Positions 24,434-33,326 are shown, counted from the stretch's first letter. The stretch is 42,909 nt of DNA from an uncultured Bacilli bacterium (GCA_944371995.1 CALVYD010000012.1:1-42909), one strand, 5' to 3'. The notes: a model not told the origin generated them from the sequence alone. Program-made: numbers and translations.

Positions 24434-24453
24434 TTATATAATGGAGGAAGTAT

Positions 24454-26106
24454 ATGGCGAAGAAGAGAAAGAAAGTTAGTATGCAAAAAAGTGGTTTTAT
24501 TAAAGGTGCCTTTATTGCAACTTTAGGTATTGTTTTAACAAAGATATTAGGTATTGTCTATGTTATTCCTTTTCATGCTATTATAGGGGAAAAGGGCGGT
24601 GCCTTATACGGGTATGCATACACCATTTATTTACTTTTTATGTCTTTATCTTCTGCAGGTATACCTTTAGCAATTAGTAAGATCGTCTCAGAATATCAAA
24701 CATTAGGTTATTATAATGCTAAAAAACGAGCTTTTATTATTGGTAAAAAAATTGCGTTGTTATTAGGGTTTATTTGTTTTCTTTTATTACTTTTATTTGC
24801 TCCTTGGATAGCTAGGGCTGTCTTAGGTGATTTAACTGGTGGTAATACGATAGAAGATGTTACTTTTGTTATTCGCGTTATTGGTACGGCTATTTTAGTT
24901 GTTCCTGTTCTTAGTATTTACCGAGGATATTTTGAAGGACATAGATTTATGGAACCGCCTTCATTTTCCCAAGTGTTAGAGCAATTAGTACGTGTTTTGG
25001 TTATTGTTCTTGGTAGTTTTATGGCTTTAAAAGTATTTAAACTATCATTAACTTCTGCAGTTGGCATTGCTGTTTTTGGAGCAACCGCTGGAGCAATTGC
25101 TTCTTATTTATATTTAGTTATTAAGAAGAGAAGAAACCGTTCTAAATTTAATGAAAAGATACGTCCTGTTAATGAGCCTATCATTACTAATAAGCAAATA
25201 TTTAAAAAGATTATAATTTATGCTGTTCCCTTTATTATGATCGATGTGTTTAAATCTTTATATAGTTATATTGATATGGTCACAGTTGTTCAAGGTCTTG
25301 TCTCTCATGCTAGATTTTCTGTTGTTGATGCTGAGAGTGTTATGAGTATGTTATCTACCTGGGCTAATAAGTTTAATATGATATTACTTGCTGTTTCTAC
25401 GGGAATTATTGTTAGTTTAATTCCTAATTTAACTAGTAGTTTTGTAAAGAAAGATAGGGAAGATATTAATTTAAAAGTAAATCAAACTCTTAGTATTTTA
25501 TTATTTTTTACAGTACCTATGACGTTAGGAATCAGCTTTTTGTCTAAATACATTTGGATGGTTTTTTATGGAGATAGTGTTTATGGACCAAGTGTGTTAG
25601 CTTATTTTGTTTTTGTTGGTTTTATGATTGGTCTTTTTACTTCTACGGTTTCTATTGTACAAGTGTTAAAAGATTATAAAACAGTTATTTTTAGTTTATT
25701 TATTGGAGTAGTATTAAAGTTTCTTTTAAATGATAATTTACTTGTTGCTTTTTATAAAATGGGTCTTCCTGCTTATTATGGTGTTATTACTGCTAGTCTG
25801 ATAGGGTATTTCGTATCATTCTTAATTTGTATTATTCAAATGAAGAGAAAGTATCATATTAATTATGAAGAGTTTGCTAAAAACTTTATTGATATTTTAT
25901 GTGGTTCTATGTTGATGGTGTTTGTATTATTTTTAGTAAACTTTATAGTTCCTGATACTACTAGTCGAGGAATTAGTTTTATTTATATCGTTCTTTATAC
26001 TGGTATTGGTGGTGTTACTTACTTTATTTATATGTATCGATTTAAAGTTATGAAGAGAATATTTGGTAATCGTTTGGATAAATGGAATAAAAAAAATAAC
26101 AAGTGA
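24454..26106 (+). CDS. MOP-superfamily flippase (SpoVB/YtgP/MurJ-like)
   Basis: A polytopic membrane protein of 550 residues with about 14 membrane segments, starting with a basic N-terminus. KGAFIATLGIVLTKILGIVYVIPF and GALYGYAYTIYLLFMSLSSAGIPLAISK are typical of the Bacillota SpoVB/YtgP branch, which transports lipid-linked peptidoglycan precursors (lipid II). Whether this is the vegetative MurJ counterpart (YtgP) or the sporulation SpoVB cannot be decided from sequence alone. GGAGGAAG precedes the ATG. It ends against the convergent FemX gene, whose products would modify the same lipid II substrate. Confidence 0.9.
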   Translation: MAKKRKKVSMQKSGFIKGAFIATLGIVLTKILGIVYVIPFHAIIGEKGGALYGYAYTIYLLFMSLSSAGIPLAISKIVSEYQTLGYYNAKKRAFIIGKKIALLLGFICFLLLLLFAPWIARAVLGDLTGGNTIEDVTFVIRVIGTAILVVPVLSIYRGYFEGHRFMEPPSFSQVLEQLVRVLVIVLGSFMALKVFKLSLTSAVGIAVFGATAGAIASYLYLVIKKRRNRSKFNEKIRPVNEPIITNKQIFKKIIIYAVPFIMIDVFKSLYSYIDMVTVVQGLVSHARFSVVDAESVMSMLSTWANKFNMILLAVSTGIIVSLIPNLTSSFVKKDREDINLKVNQTLSILLFFTVPMTLGISFLSKYIWMVFYGDSVYGPSVLAYFVFVGFMIGLFTSTVSIVQVLKDYKTVIFSLFIGVVLKFLLNDNLLVAFYKMGLPAYYGVITASLIGYFVSFLICIIQMKRKYHINYEEFAKNFIDILCGSMLMVFVLFLVNFIVPDTTSRGISFIYIVLYTGIGGVTYFIYMYRFKVMKRIFGNRLDKWNKKNNK

Positions 26107-26119
26107 TTTGTTATTTTTT
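26091..26119. terminator. Bidirectional terminator between flippase and FemX genes
   Basis: A 12-bp A/T-rich stem (26091-26102 with 26108-26119, 5-nt loop) with A and T flanks; it carries the flippase stop codon and borders the FemX stop. Confidence 0.78.
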
Positions 26120-27406
26120 CTTTCGTAAGTTTTTAATTTTATGATACGCATTAAAAGCAATATTATAGGTATGATACCAGAAAGGAGATATGATATAGTC
26201 GAATTCACCGATTAATTCTACTACATGTCCTCCAAAGCTTTTTTTAAATAAGTATAGACCATATAGAGGGTTTTCTTTTCTAAAGTCTCCGGTAATACCA
26301 TAGAAGTTATATCGTTTGTAATGGTTTTCTACTGCGTATTTTACACCAGCAAAATGAATGGTATAAGCTGATTGAAATTGCATTACGTCATCAAGTGTTC
26401 CACCATGGAGAGAAAGTACTTCATTTCCATAGATTAGGAAAAGAATACCACCTAGTAATTTCTTATCTCCATATTTTTCTTTGTAATCTTTTATTTTTTC
26501 TAATTGTTTTTTTAATCTTTCTATTTCACTTTCGTTCTTTTTATTGTTTTGTTCATATTTTTTTGGATTCATCTTTAAGATGTCATGTTCTTTTTTATAG
26601 ATTCTATCTTTTAATTCTTTTTCGTTTGTTTCTAGTTCTTCTTTGGTATTTTTTTCGAATTCTGTAAAATCAATTTCAGCAACTAATATTTTTAAAATTC
26701 CATCGTCATGAAGAGAGTTCCACATACTTTCATAATAAGATAGTGGTCTATCTACAAATTCTCGTCTATCACTGGTTTTTTGCATAATATCTTTAAATAA
26801 TGGTAATTCTTCTTTTGCTATTTCTCTTGTATGGATTCCAGAACGCTCATTTTTTCTTAGTATTTGTCTAGTTTTTGATTCCATCTCTTTCATTACATCA
26901 TCCAAGGTTTTGCCTTCTGTTTCAATGACATGCATCCATCTTGGTTGAAGGGTATCTTGCATTAGATTGAATCCAAAGTGTTTATAACCTAATTCTTTTA
27001 AGTTTTCAACACAGATGCTATTATCAATACCATTTCCTACAATATCACCATTATTATCTCTTTCTTTATATTCTACGTAGGGATCTATTTTTACAAAGAT
27101 CGCGTGCTCTTTTTTTGCATAATCTTTTAATTGATTTGTAAACTCCTTTAATACTTCTTTATTCTTATAATCGATTAAAAAACCACGAGGTGCATAAAAC
27201 ATTTTTTTCTTAATGATTGGTAGTGTTTTTGCTAGAATTAAACTTGCTGCTACTAAATTGTTTTTATCTTCTAGTCCTAAGTAATGAGCAATCCAACCAT
27301 TTTTCTTTTTTAGGTGAGCCCAGGATTTGGTTTGATAGAAAGTGATTTCTGGATTATTGTCGGCAAATTTTTGAAATTCTTTTTCACTTAGTGTTTTTAA
27401 CTTCAT
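26111..27406 (-). CDS. FemX/MurM-like aminoacyl transferase (second)
   Basis: A FemAB-family enzyme of 431 residues: two GNAT-like domains with a long helical arm at about 248-315, rich in Lys and Glu. FYQTKSWAHLKKKNGW at the start, MFYAPRGFLIDY, FVKIDPYV and the LYLFKKSFGG segment near the end are family hallmarks. Such enzymes add amino acids from aminoacyl-tRNA to the lipid II stem peptide, building interpeptide bridges. The start lies inside the 3' end of the upstream FemX gene (23-base overlap) with AAGGAG just ahead, so the pair is coupled. Which residue each one adds is not readable. Confidence 0.9.
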   Translation of the reverse strand: MKLKTLSEKEFQKFADNNPEITFYQTKSWAHLKKKNGWIAHYLGLEDKNNLVAASLILAKTLPIIKKKMFYAPRGFLIDYKNKEVLKEFTNQLKDYAKKEHAIFVKIDPYVEYKERDNNGDIVGNGIDNSICVENLKELGYKHFGFNLMQDTLQPRWMHVIETEGKTLDDVMKEMESKTRQILRKNERSGIHTREIAKEELPLFKDIMQKTSDRREFVDRPLSYYESMWNSLHDDGILKILVAEIDFTEFEKNTKEELETNEKELKDRIYKKEHDILKMNPKKYEQNNKKNESEIERLKKQLEKIKDYKEKYGDKKLLGGILFLIYGNEVLSLHGGTLDDVMQFQSAYTIHFAGVKYAVENHYKRYNFYGITGDFRKENPLYGLYLFKKSFGGHVVELIGEFDYIISPFWYHTYNIAFNAYHKIKNLRKKK

Positions 27407-28697
27407 TTTCTATCTCCTTCTTACTTTTATTTCTTATCATTTTTCTATAGAATGGTACTAGTTTTGTAAAAATGAAATACATTAGTTTATTTGTGACATA
27501 ATCAAATTCTCCTAAAAATTCAATATAGTCACCACCAAATTTCTTTTTGAATTCATGTAGTCCAAATCTAGGGTTATCTTTTGATAGGTCACCTATTGTA
27601 CCAAACTGGTCATAGACTTTTAGACCTTTTTCTTTACAATATTTAATATGTTCTTCATAAGTATAATAATTTACATAAGTTTCTGTTAATATATTATGAT
27701 TTCCTGCATATAATACCCAGGCTTTATCTGCATATTCTACAATCATATGGGCACTTAATGTTAAGTTGTTTCCATATTCTTTTTTGTATTCTTCATATTT
27801 TTTAATTTCTTGATTATAATTATCTTTTTGTTTTGTTAGTTCGTTTAATTTATTTTTGGCACTTTTACTAAGATTGTCGATTGGTAATATGGATATTTGA
27901 TTATTTACTTGTTTTAAGTTTTCTTTTATCTTTTTTATTGTTCTATCGATATCTACTTTTCCTAAAAATAGTGTTGCTTTACTATTTTCTCCTCCATTTA
28001 GTATGTCATATAATGTATTATAATAATCTTCATTATAAGAGACAAAATCCTTTCTTGTTTCGGTTAAAGTCATTAGATGATAGAACTCTTTTAAATCTTT
28101 TTCACTACCTATTTCTACATAGGTATCTAGTTTTTTGGCTTTTGCGATACGCTGTTTTGTCGTCTTTGAAAAATGAGATTCTATTTCTTCTAGGCTTTGA
28201 TTTAGGTCGATTCTAAAAGTATATCTTGGTTGCATTGTTTCAAAGTTTTTAGTAAATCCTTGATGTTTATATCCTAACTTTTTTAAAGTTTCAAAGATTT
28301 TATTGGTATCATAAGGAAGAGGTTGCTCTTCGTCTAGATAATTATAGTCTTTATATATTAAATCAGGATCTATTTTTACAAAGATTGCTTTTTTACTTTT
28401 TGCAAATTTAATAATTTGTTTGGTCATTTCCGCTAAAAGTTCTTCATTTTCATAATCTATTACATAACCTCTAGGACAGTAGAAATAGCAATAATTTAAG
28501 GGTAAGTGTTTTTGAAGTAAAAGTGCGGTTGCTACTATATTTTTTTTCTCATCTATTAGTCCTAAATAATATGGTGTTAAGTTCTTTTTTACTTTGGATA
28601 ATTCGCCCCAGGCATACGATTGTAAAAAGTGTGATTTTGGTTGGTCTTTTAAAAAAGCTTCATATTTTTCTTCTTTTAAGCGAACTAGTTTAAACAT
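27384..28697 (-). CDS. FemX/MurM-like aminoacyl transferase (first)
   Basis: A FemAB-family paralogue of 437 residues. Family blocks: FLQSYAWGELSKVK, YFYCPRGYVIDY, FVKIDPDL, MQPRYTFRIDL, KTTKQRIAKAKK and the C-terminal FGLHEFKKKFGGDYIEFLGEFDY. The helical arm lies at about 255-313. I chose the ATG at 28697 (MFKLV) because AAAGGA ends eight bases before it; the ATG at 28706 overlaps that site. Two tandem FemX-like genes suggest a bridge of at least two residues made by sequential enzymes, as in MurM/MurN or FemA/FemB. That is an inference from the family. Confidence 0.9.
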   Translation of the reverse strand: MFKLVRLKEEKYEAFLKDQPKSHFLQSYAWGELSKVKKNLTPYYLGLIDEKKNIVATALLLQKHLPLNYCYFYCPRGYVIDYENEELLAEMTKQIIKFAKSKKAIFVKIDPDLIYKDYNYLDEEQPLPYDTNKIFETLKKLGYKHQGFTKNFETMQPRYTFRIDLNQSLEEIESHFSKTTKQRIAKAKKLDTYVEIGSEKDLKEFYHLMTLTETRKDFVSYNEDYYNTLYDILNGGENSKATLFLGKVDIDRTIKKIKENLKQVNNQISILPIDNLSKSAKNKLNELTKQKDNYNQEIKKYEEYKKEYGNNLTLSAHMIVEYADKAWVLYAGNHNILTETYVNYYTYEEHIKYCKEKGLKVYDQFGTIGDLSKDNPRFGLHEFKKKFGGDYIEFLGEFDYVTNKLMYFIFTKLVPFYRKMIRNKSKKEIENEVKNTK

Positions 28698-28718
28698 TTC
28701 CATCATCCTTTCCTTATT

Positions 28719-28745
28719 AGTATATCATAAATCCTTTTGTTTCAA
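28719..28745 (-). promoter_or_regulatory. Promoter of the FemX operon
   Basis: Minus strand TTGAAA (28740-28745), a short 15-bp spacer ending in TGA, and TATACT (28719-28724). The extended -10 may compensate for the spacing. Confidence 0.5.
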
Positions 28746-28769
28746 CAAAAAAGAACACAAATTGTGTTC
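28746..28769 (-). terminator. Terminator of the small coiled-coil gene
   Basis: Minus strand GAACACA/TGTGTTC stem with a 3-nt loop followed by a T run (plus-strand A at 28747-28752). It abuts the FemX -35 box. Confidence 0.78.
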
Positions 28770-28977
28770 ATAACATATACATTCCATCCTCTTTTTTTAA
28801 ATAGTCATTTTGATTACCTTGTTCTAATATCGTTACTCTTTTTTTTAGTTTTTTTACTTCTTCTTTTAGTTTTTCAATTTCTTGTTCTAAATTTTTTGTA
28901 TCTTTTGGTGGCATTGGTGGAAACGCTTGTTGTGGCATATTGGGATTTGGCATGTAAGGAAATGGAAATTGGTTCAT
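28768..28977 (-). CDS. Small coiled-coil protein with Pro/Met-rich head
   Basis: A 69-residue protein not matching a family I know. Residues 1-25 are rich in Pro, Met and aromatic residues (FPFPYMPNPNMPQQAF), and residues 28-55 form a heptad-like coiled coil with Lys and Glu (LEQEIEKLKEEVKKLKKRV). An AAAGGAG site on the minus strand and a terminator after the stop show it is a real gene. The shape resembles small spore-coat or scaffold proteins, but I do not assign a function. Confidence 0.72.
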   Translation of the reverse strand: MNQFPFPYMPNPNMPQQAFPPMPPKDTKNLEQEIEKLKEEVKKLKKRVTILEQGNQNDYLKKEDGMYML

Positions 28978-29025
28978 AAATTACTCCTTTCCAGTCTTTT
29001 TATTATATGCATATATTATTATTTT

Positions 29026-29034
29026 TGTTATAAT
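29026..29034 (+). promoter_or_regulatory. Extended -10 promoter of trmB, TGTTATAAT
   Basis: Perfect TATAAT at 29029-29034 with TGn; the -35 region is A/T-rich without a clear box. Confidence 0.5.
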
Positions 29035-29053
29035 ATATGATGGATGTGATGTT

Positions 29054-29701
29054 ATGAGACTTAGAAATGTTAAAAATAAAGAAGAAATTTTAAATTCTTC
29101 TTCTTTCTTAATTAAAGAGCCTAAGCAATATTATGGAGCATGGTCTAGTTATTTTGGTAATTCCAATCCTATTCATATAGAAATTGGAATGGGAAAAGGC
29201 AAGTTTATTCGTGAACATGCGAAACGTTATCCTAATATTAACTTTATAGGTATTGAAAAATATGATAGTGTGATTGCGAAATGTTTACCAGTTATTGACC
29301 CGAAATTAAAGAATTTGGCTATTGTAAGGATGGATGCTTTAGAAATTGACCAGGTATTTGATCATGAAATCAGTCGTATTTATTTGAATTTTTCTGATCC
29401 TTGGCCTAAAAATCGACATCATTTGCGAAGATTATCCAGTAAGGTCTTCTTAGAGAAGTATGAGACTATCTTTTTAGATGATAAAGATATTTGGATGAGG
29501 ACAGATAATGCTTCTTTATTTTGTTATTCTTTAATGAGCTTTAGTGAAGCAGGATATATATTACGTAATCTTACTTTTGATTTACATCAAAATATTCCTG
29601 ATGACTTTATTACAACAGAGTACGAGGATAGGTTTTCTAATAAAGGTATACCTATTTATAGTGTAGAAGCTGTTAAAGTGTCTAATAAAGTAAAGATGTA
29701 G
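29054..29701 (+). CDS. trmB: tRNA (guanine-N7-)-methyltransferase
   Basis: Methylates G46 of tRNA using S-adenosylmethionine. The 215-residue protein has the SAM-binding block IHIEIGMGKGKFI, then NFIGIEKYDSV and IYLNFSDPWPKNRHHLRRL, the signature of TrmB. The ribosome binding site is weak (GGATGTGATG). It stands alone on its strand after a minus-strand pair. Length and motif order are normal, so identity is secure. Confidence 0.97.
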   Translation: MRLRNVKNKEEILNSSSFLIKEPKQYYGAWSSYFGNSNPIHIEIGMGKGKFIREHAKRYPNINFIGIEKYDSVIAKCLPVIDPKLKNLAIVRMDALEIDQVFDHEISRIYLNFSDPWPKNRHHLRRLSSKVFLEKYETIFLDDKDIWMRTDNASLFCYSLMSFSEAGYILRNLTFDLHQNIPDDFITTEYEDRFSNKGIPIYSVEAVKVSNKVKM

Positions 29702-29709
29702 AAAAACTT

Positions 29710-29737
29710 TTTACATTTAGTAAAAATTTGGTATAAT
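29710..29737 (+). promoter_or_regulatory. Promoter of the 29758-32268 operon
   Basis: TTTACA (29710-29715), 16-bp spacer ending in TGG, TATAAT (29732-29737). Confidence 0.7.
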
Positions 29738-29757
29738 GTAGTAAGAGTAGGTGAAAT

Positions 29758-30429
29758 ATGAAGAAAAGAATAGTTTTGCTCTCTATTATGCTGTTATTAG
29801 TGTCAGGATGTAGTATTAAACAATTAAGTAATAGTGATTTTGCTTTCAATATTGATACTATTTTATCTCAGAAGACTAATTTAGCTAATGTTAATTTTGA
29901 TGGTTATGAGTATTATGTTCCTAATGGAATGAAAATTGTTAATAAAGATGATTATAATGCTTTATTACGTGATCGTTATTCTACTAAATATTATTTATAT
30001 ATTGATGCGATTAGTTATTTTCATAAGGTAGAGAATACTTATAAGGTAAATCGTGATGCATATTACTCTAAGAAATTAAATTATAATAAGAAGACAGGTT
30101 ATCTAGAAATCAATGAAGTAGATGATCAGTATTTTGTTGAATTTGTTTTTAATTATAGTAAGATTGAAGCTTATGTTTCTAAAGATTATTTAGTTCCTGC
30201 TATTAATAATATGTGTTATATTTTACAATCTGTTAAATTTCATGATAAAGTTTTAGAAAGTTTAATAGGAGACAATGTACTAAGTTATAAGGAAGAGTCA
30301 TTTAATATTTTTGAATCTAATTCTGGTAGTGATGATTCTGTCTTAGAGTTTAGTGATTATGTTGATGCTGATGTAGAAGCTGGAACTTCTAGGAACGAAG
30401 ATAATTTTGAGATTAATGAAATAGATTAA
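29758..30429 (+). CDS. Putative lipoprotein, unknown function
   Basis: A 223-residue protein with signal and lipobox LLVSGC (lipidated Cys18). The body (about 40-180) is mixed alpha/beta with many Tyr and Lys (YEYYVPNGMKIVNKDDYNAL), and the last 40 residues are acidic and Ser-rich, probably disordered. I do not recognise the family. AGGTGA precedes the ATG. It is the first of four genes spaced 12-13 bases apart or overlapping, all likely in the envelope or its inner face. Confidence 0.75.
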   Translation: MKKRIVLLSIMLLLVSGCSIKQLSNSDFAFNIDTILSQKTNLANVNFDGYEYYVPNGMKIVNKDDYNALLRDRYSTKYYLYIDAISYFHKVENTYKVNRDAYYSKKLNYNKKTGYLEINEVDDQYFVEFVFNYSKIEAYVSKDYLVPAINNMCYILQSVKFHDKVLESLIGDNVLSYKEESFNIFESNSGSDDSVLEFSDYVDADVEAGTSRNEDNFEINEID

Positions 30430-30442
30430 AAGAGGTGAGATC

Positions 30443-31552
30443 ATGGGCGTTTTTGATAAGATTAAAAATGCTCTTTTCGAAGAAGAGTATGTAGAGGTTG
30501 AGGAAAAGCCAAAGACTAAATCAAAGCCAAAAAAAGAAAAAGTTAAGAAAGAAACTAAAGAACCTGTTAAAGTACATGAAAATAAACCTATTGCTAAAAA
30601 GATTGTATTACCTGAAAAACCTAAGGAGGATCCTATTGAAGAGGATTTGGATGATTATGTGCCAACAGATCGAGATTTTGAAATTGCTCCAGAACGTGAT
30701 GAAATAAAAAAAGAACAGGATACTAATGAGTTTAGATTTCCTGCAGTAGATGATCAGGAATTTAGAGATGATCCTTATGAGGAACCTAAAATTGTTGAAG
30801 TAGTTGAGAAAAAAGATGTTAAAGTAGAGGATTATTCTAATTTATACCATGGTCGAAGAGAAGAAATGCATCATGAGTATAGAGAAAAAGAAGAGCCTGT
30901 GTTATATCAAGGTGGAAAAGAGCATGAACCTGCCATTTCTATACGTGAATATGGTGGTGCCTATGAGAAAAAAGAGACCAAGACAGGTTTTAAACCTTCA
31001 CCAATCATTTCTCCTATTTACGGAATCTTAGATAAAAATTATAAAAAAGAGGAAATTGTTCCTAAAAAAGAAGTACGGTTAACTAGTTATGCTAAAGAAC
31101 ATATGAGTGTTGATGATGTTAGACGTAAAGCTTATGGCAATTTAGATGATGATATTGTTGCTGATATTGAGGGATATACAACTAGAGTTGAAAAACATGA
31201 AGAACAATTTCCAGAAGAAGATAATTTATTAGTAGATTTAAGTAATGATGATGAAAAGCCTAGTGTTTCAGAAATTACCATGGGGGATGCGGAAGAGTAT
31301 TTTAGAGATTTAGGGTTAGAATATAATATTGATTATAAAGATTCTAGCAAAGAAAAAGCAACTGGTCGTCGTGTTACCGAAGATTATGATGAAAAAGAAA
31401 AGAAATCTCCTGTTGAACAAAGTACCGAGGAAAAATCAAATGTTTCTGTAGATTTACCTTCAGTCGCAGAGTCTACTTCAGCTCCGGCAACAGATGATAA
31501 TTTGTTTGATTTAATTGATTCTATGTATGAAGATGAAGAAGAAAAAGAATAG
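30443..31552 (+). CDS. Disordered protein with SepF-like membrane-targeting N-terminus
   Basis: A 369-residue, highly charged, largely disordered protein. Residues 1-15 (MGVFDKIKNALFEEE) look like the amphipathic membrane-binding helix of the cell-division protein SepF. No SepF core domain follows; instead there are Lys/Glu/Pro-rich stretches. Two short conserved-looking islands stand out: FKPSPIISPIYGILDKNY at about 191-208 and SEITMGDAEEYFRDLGLEY near 280-298. This suggests a peripheral membrane scaffold or adaptor, but that is inference. AGAGGTGAG precedes the ATG. It is the second gene of the envelope operon. Confidence 0.7.
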   Translation: MGVFDKIKNALFEEEYVEVEEKPKTKSKPKKEKVKKETKEPVKVHENKPIAKKIVLPEKPKEDPIEEDLDDYVPTDRDFEIAPERDEIKKEQDTNEFRFPAVDDQEFRDDPYEEPKIVEVVEKKDVKVEDYSNLYHGRREEMHHEYREKEEPVLYQGGKEHEPAISIREYGGAYEKKETKTGFKPSPIISPIYGILDKNYKKEEIVPKKEVRLTSYAKEHMSVDDVRRKAYGNLDDDIVADIEGYTTRVEKHEEQFPEEDNLLVDLSNDDEKPSVSEITMGDAEEYFRDLGLEYNIDYKDSSKEKATGRRVTEDYDEKEKKSPVEQSTEEKSNVSVDLPSVAESTSAPATDDNLFDLIDSMYEDEEEKE

Positions 31553-31564
31553 GAGGATAAGGGT

Positions 31565-31852
31565 ATGGAAATATTAAATGCTATTTTACCAGTATTATTA
31601 TACGTATTTGGTATTATATTATTAATAGTGTTAATTATTTTAGGAATACGTATGATTCAAGTATTAGATAAAGTAGATAGAATCGTAGATAATGTTGAGG
31701 AAAAAGTTAATTCTTTTAATGGTTTTTTTGAAGTATTAGATAAAACTGGTTATGGAATTTCTATGATTGGTGATAAAGTTATTAATCTTTTTTCTGGTGT
31801 TATTTCTAAAATATTTAATAAAAATAAAAAGGATGAGGAGGATTATATATGA
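31565..31852 (+). CDS. DUF948/YtxG-like membrane protein
   Basis: A 95-residue protein with one N-terminal membrane segment (about 7-29), then a short helix (VLDKVDRIVDNVEEKV) as in the DUF948/YtxG family of general-stress-associated proteins, and a basic tail. GGAGGA lies upstream. It overlaps the YtxH-like gene by four bases (ATGA), the same order as ytxG-ytxH in Bacillus, which supports the call. Confidence 0.78.
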   Translation: MEILNAILPVLLYVFGIILLIVLIILGIRMIQVLDKVDRIVDNVEEKVNSFNGFFEVLDKTGYGISMIGDKVINLFSGVISKIFNKNKKDEEDYI

Positions 31853-32268
31853 GTAAAGAAAAAAAATCTGGTATAGGAAAATTTATTGTTGGAGCAGCAG
31901 TTGGAGCAGGACTTGGAATTTTATTTGCACCTAGAAAAGGTAGTGAAACAAGAGCTGCATTAAAAGCAAAAATGAATGAGCTAGTTGCTCAAATTAAAAA
32001 TATTGATATGGAAGATGTAAAAGAAGAATTCAATAAAAAGGTTGAAGAAATCAAGGCTGGACTTGCTGATTTAGATAAAGAAAAAGTTTTAGAAATTGCT
32101 AAAGAAAAAGCTCTTCAATTAAAAGATAAGGCACAAGAGTTAGTTGATTTAGCAATCGATAAAGGAACTCCAGTACTTAGAGATGCTGCTGAAGAAGTAC
32201 GTCTTAAAGCAATCGATGTTACAAAAGAAGTACTTAAGAAGTTAGAAAAAGAAGAAGAAAAGAAATAA
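31849..32268 (+). CDS. YtxH-domain protein
   Basis: A 139-residue protein with an N-terminal glycine-rich hydrophobic segment (GKFIVGAAVGAGLGILFAP) followed by RKGSETR, the YtxH signature. A long Lys/Glu/Ala helix follows with partial repeats about every 25-30 residues. YtxH-type proteins are stress-linked membrane-associated helical proteins in Bacillus; the mechanism is unknown. It is the last gene of the operon, coupled to the YtxG-like gene. Confidence 0.88.
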   Translation: MSKEKKSGIGKFIVGAAVGAGLGILFAPRKGSETRAALKAKMNELVAQIKNIDMEDVKEEFNKKVEEIKAGLADLDKEKVLEIAKEKALQLKDKAQELVDLAIDKGTPVLRDAAEEVRLKAIDVTKEVLKKLEKEEEKK

Positions 32269-32275
32269 GTTTTCC

Positions 32276-32303
32276 ACGATATCAATTTTATTGATATCGT
32301 TTT
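32276..32303 (+). terminator. Terminator after the YtxH-like gene
   Basis: A 10-bp perfect stem ACGATATCAA/TTGATATCGT with a 5-nt loop; the T tract is short. Confidence 0.72.
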
Positions 32304-32338
32304 ACTATGTAGTAATATTATATAGATAGGTGATGCTT

Positions 32339-33289
32339 TTGAGATTGAAAAAAGTAGTGTCTAATTCTTTTGATTTTGGACAAATAGAAAAAGATCATTA
32401 TATTGTACAAGGCTATACAGTTGCTAATAATGATTTTGTTGTTACTGCTTATTCAAAGCTTTCTTCTTTTAAGAAAAAGTTAGGATTTAAGGAACGTAAT
32501 TCCAGAGTGTATATTTTTGACTCTACTACAGGAATTCTTACTGGTATTATTACTTTAAATCATCATGCTCATGTTGGTGGAGTTGCTTATGATGATTTAC
32601 ACGATGCACTTTATGTTACTGGTGCTCTGGGTAAGATTCATACTTATTCTTATGGTAGGATGAAGCAGGCTATGGTAAAAGATAGAAGAACTTCTCTTTT
32701 AAAGTTAGATTTATCTTCTATTGATATTAGTTCTATTGTGATTTCTAATCATGGCATTAGTATTAGAAGTAGAGATGCTTTAAATGCTATTGTTAGTGCT
32801 GCTACAATCTGTTATTTTAATCAGACTCTTTATGTTGCTACTTGTTCTGAAGTAGGGTCTTTGGTTGCTTATAGTCTAGAGTATTCTAGTGATGATAGAG
32901 AAGTTAAGGTGATGCCTAAAGTTATTTCTCGCAATCTACCTGCTGCTATTCAAGGAATTGCTATTTATGAGCGGGATAGCAAACGATATCTCATACTTTC
33001 TCAGTCTTGTGGAGGATGTGTTTCTGCCATAAAAAAATATGAATTTTCTAATGGAATTCTTATTTTTGAAGGACAAGAAATAGTTGATATTCCTGGCATG
33101 GAAGGAATTTATGTTGATTCTTTTGGTAATATTACGGCTATTTTTGAGCATAGTTTGACTACTTCCTATGTTACTCATGTGGACAAACTTATTGAAGATA
33201 TAGACTTTGCTTTGGAAGATAAATTTATTGCGGGAGGGATTAGGAATCAAAGAAGAGTAGAAAATAATACTAAGAAGAGGAAAAAATAA
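32339..33289 (+). CDS. Hypothetical protein with beta-propeller-like repeats
   Basis: A protein of about 316 residues not assigned to a family. It shows repeated beta-strand patterns of the propeller type: RVYIFDSTTGILTGIITLNHHAHVGGVAYD, then DALYVTGALGKIHTYSY, then QTLYVATCSEVGSLVAYSL and GIAIYERDSKRYLILSQS. No signal peptide is visible. The likeliest start is TTG 32339, five bases after AGGTGA; ATG 32333 overlaps that site. A role in ligand or substrate binding is possible, but nothing specific can be read. Confidence 0.68.
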   Translation: MRLKKVVSNSFDFGQIEKDHYIVQGYTVANNDFVVTAYSKLSSFKKKLGFKERNSRVYIFDSTTGILTGIITLNHHAHVGGVAYDDLHDALYVTGALGKIHTYSYGRMKQAMVKDRRTSLLKLDLSSIDISSIVISNHGISIRSRDALNAIVSAATICYFNQTLYVATCSEVGSLVAYSLEYSSDDREVKVMPKVISRNLPAAIQGIAIYERDSKRYLILSQSCGGCVSAIKKYEFSNGILIFEGQEIVDIPGMEGIYVDSFGNITAIFEHSLTTSYVTHVDKLIEDIDFALEDKFIAGGIRNQRRVENNTKKRKK

Positions 33290-33298
33290 TTTAAGTGT

Positions 33299-33326
33299 TT
33301 GCAAAAAAAAGTTTTTATGATATGAT
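33299..33326 (+). promoter_or_regulatory. Promoter of the tyrosine T-box operon
   Basis: TTGCAA (33299-33304), 16-bp spacer ending in TGA, TATGAT (33321-33326). Start of transcription near 33333. Confidence 0.7.
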
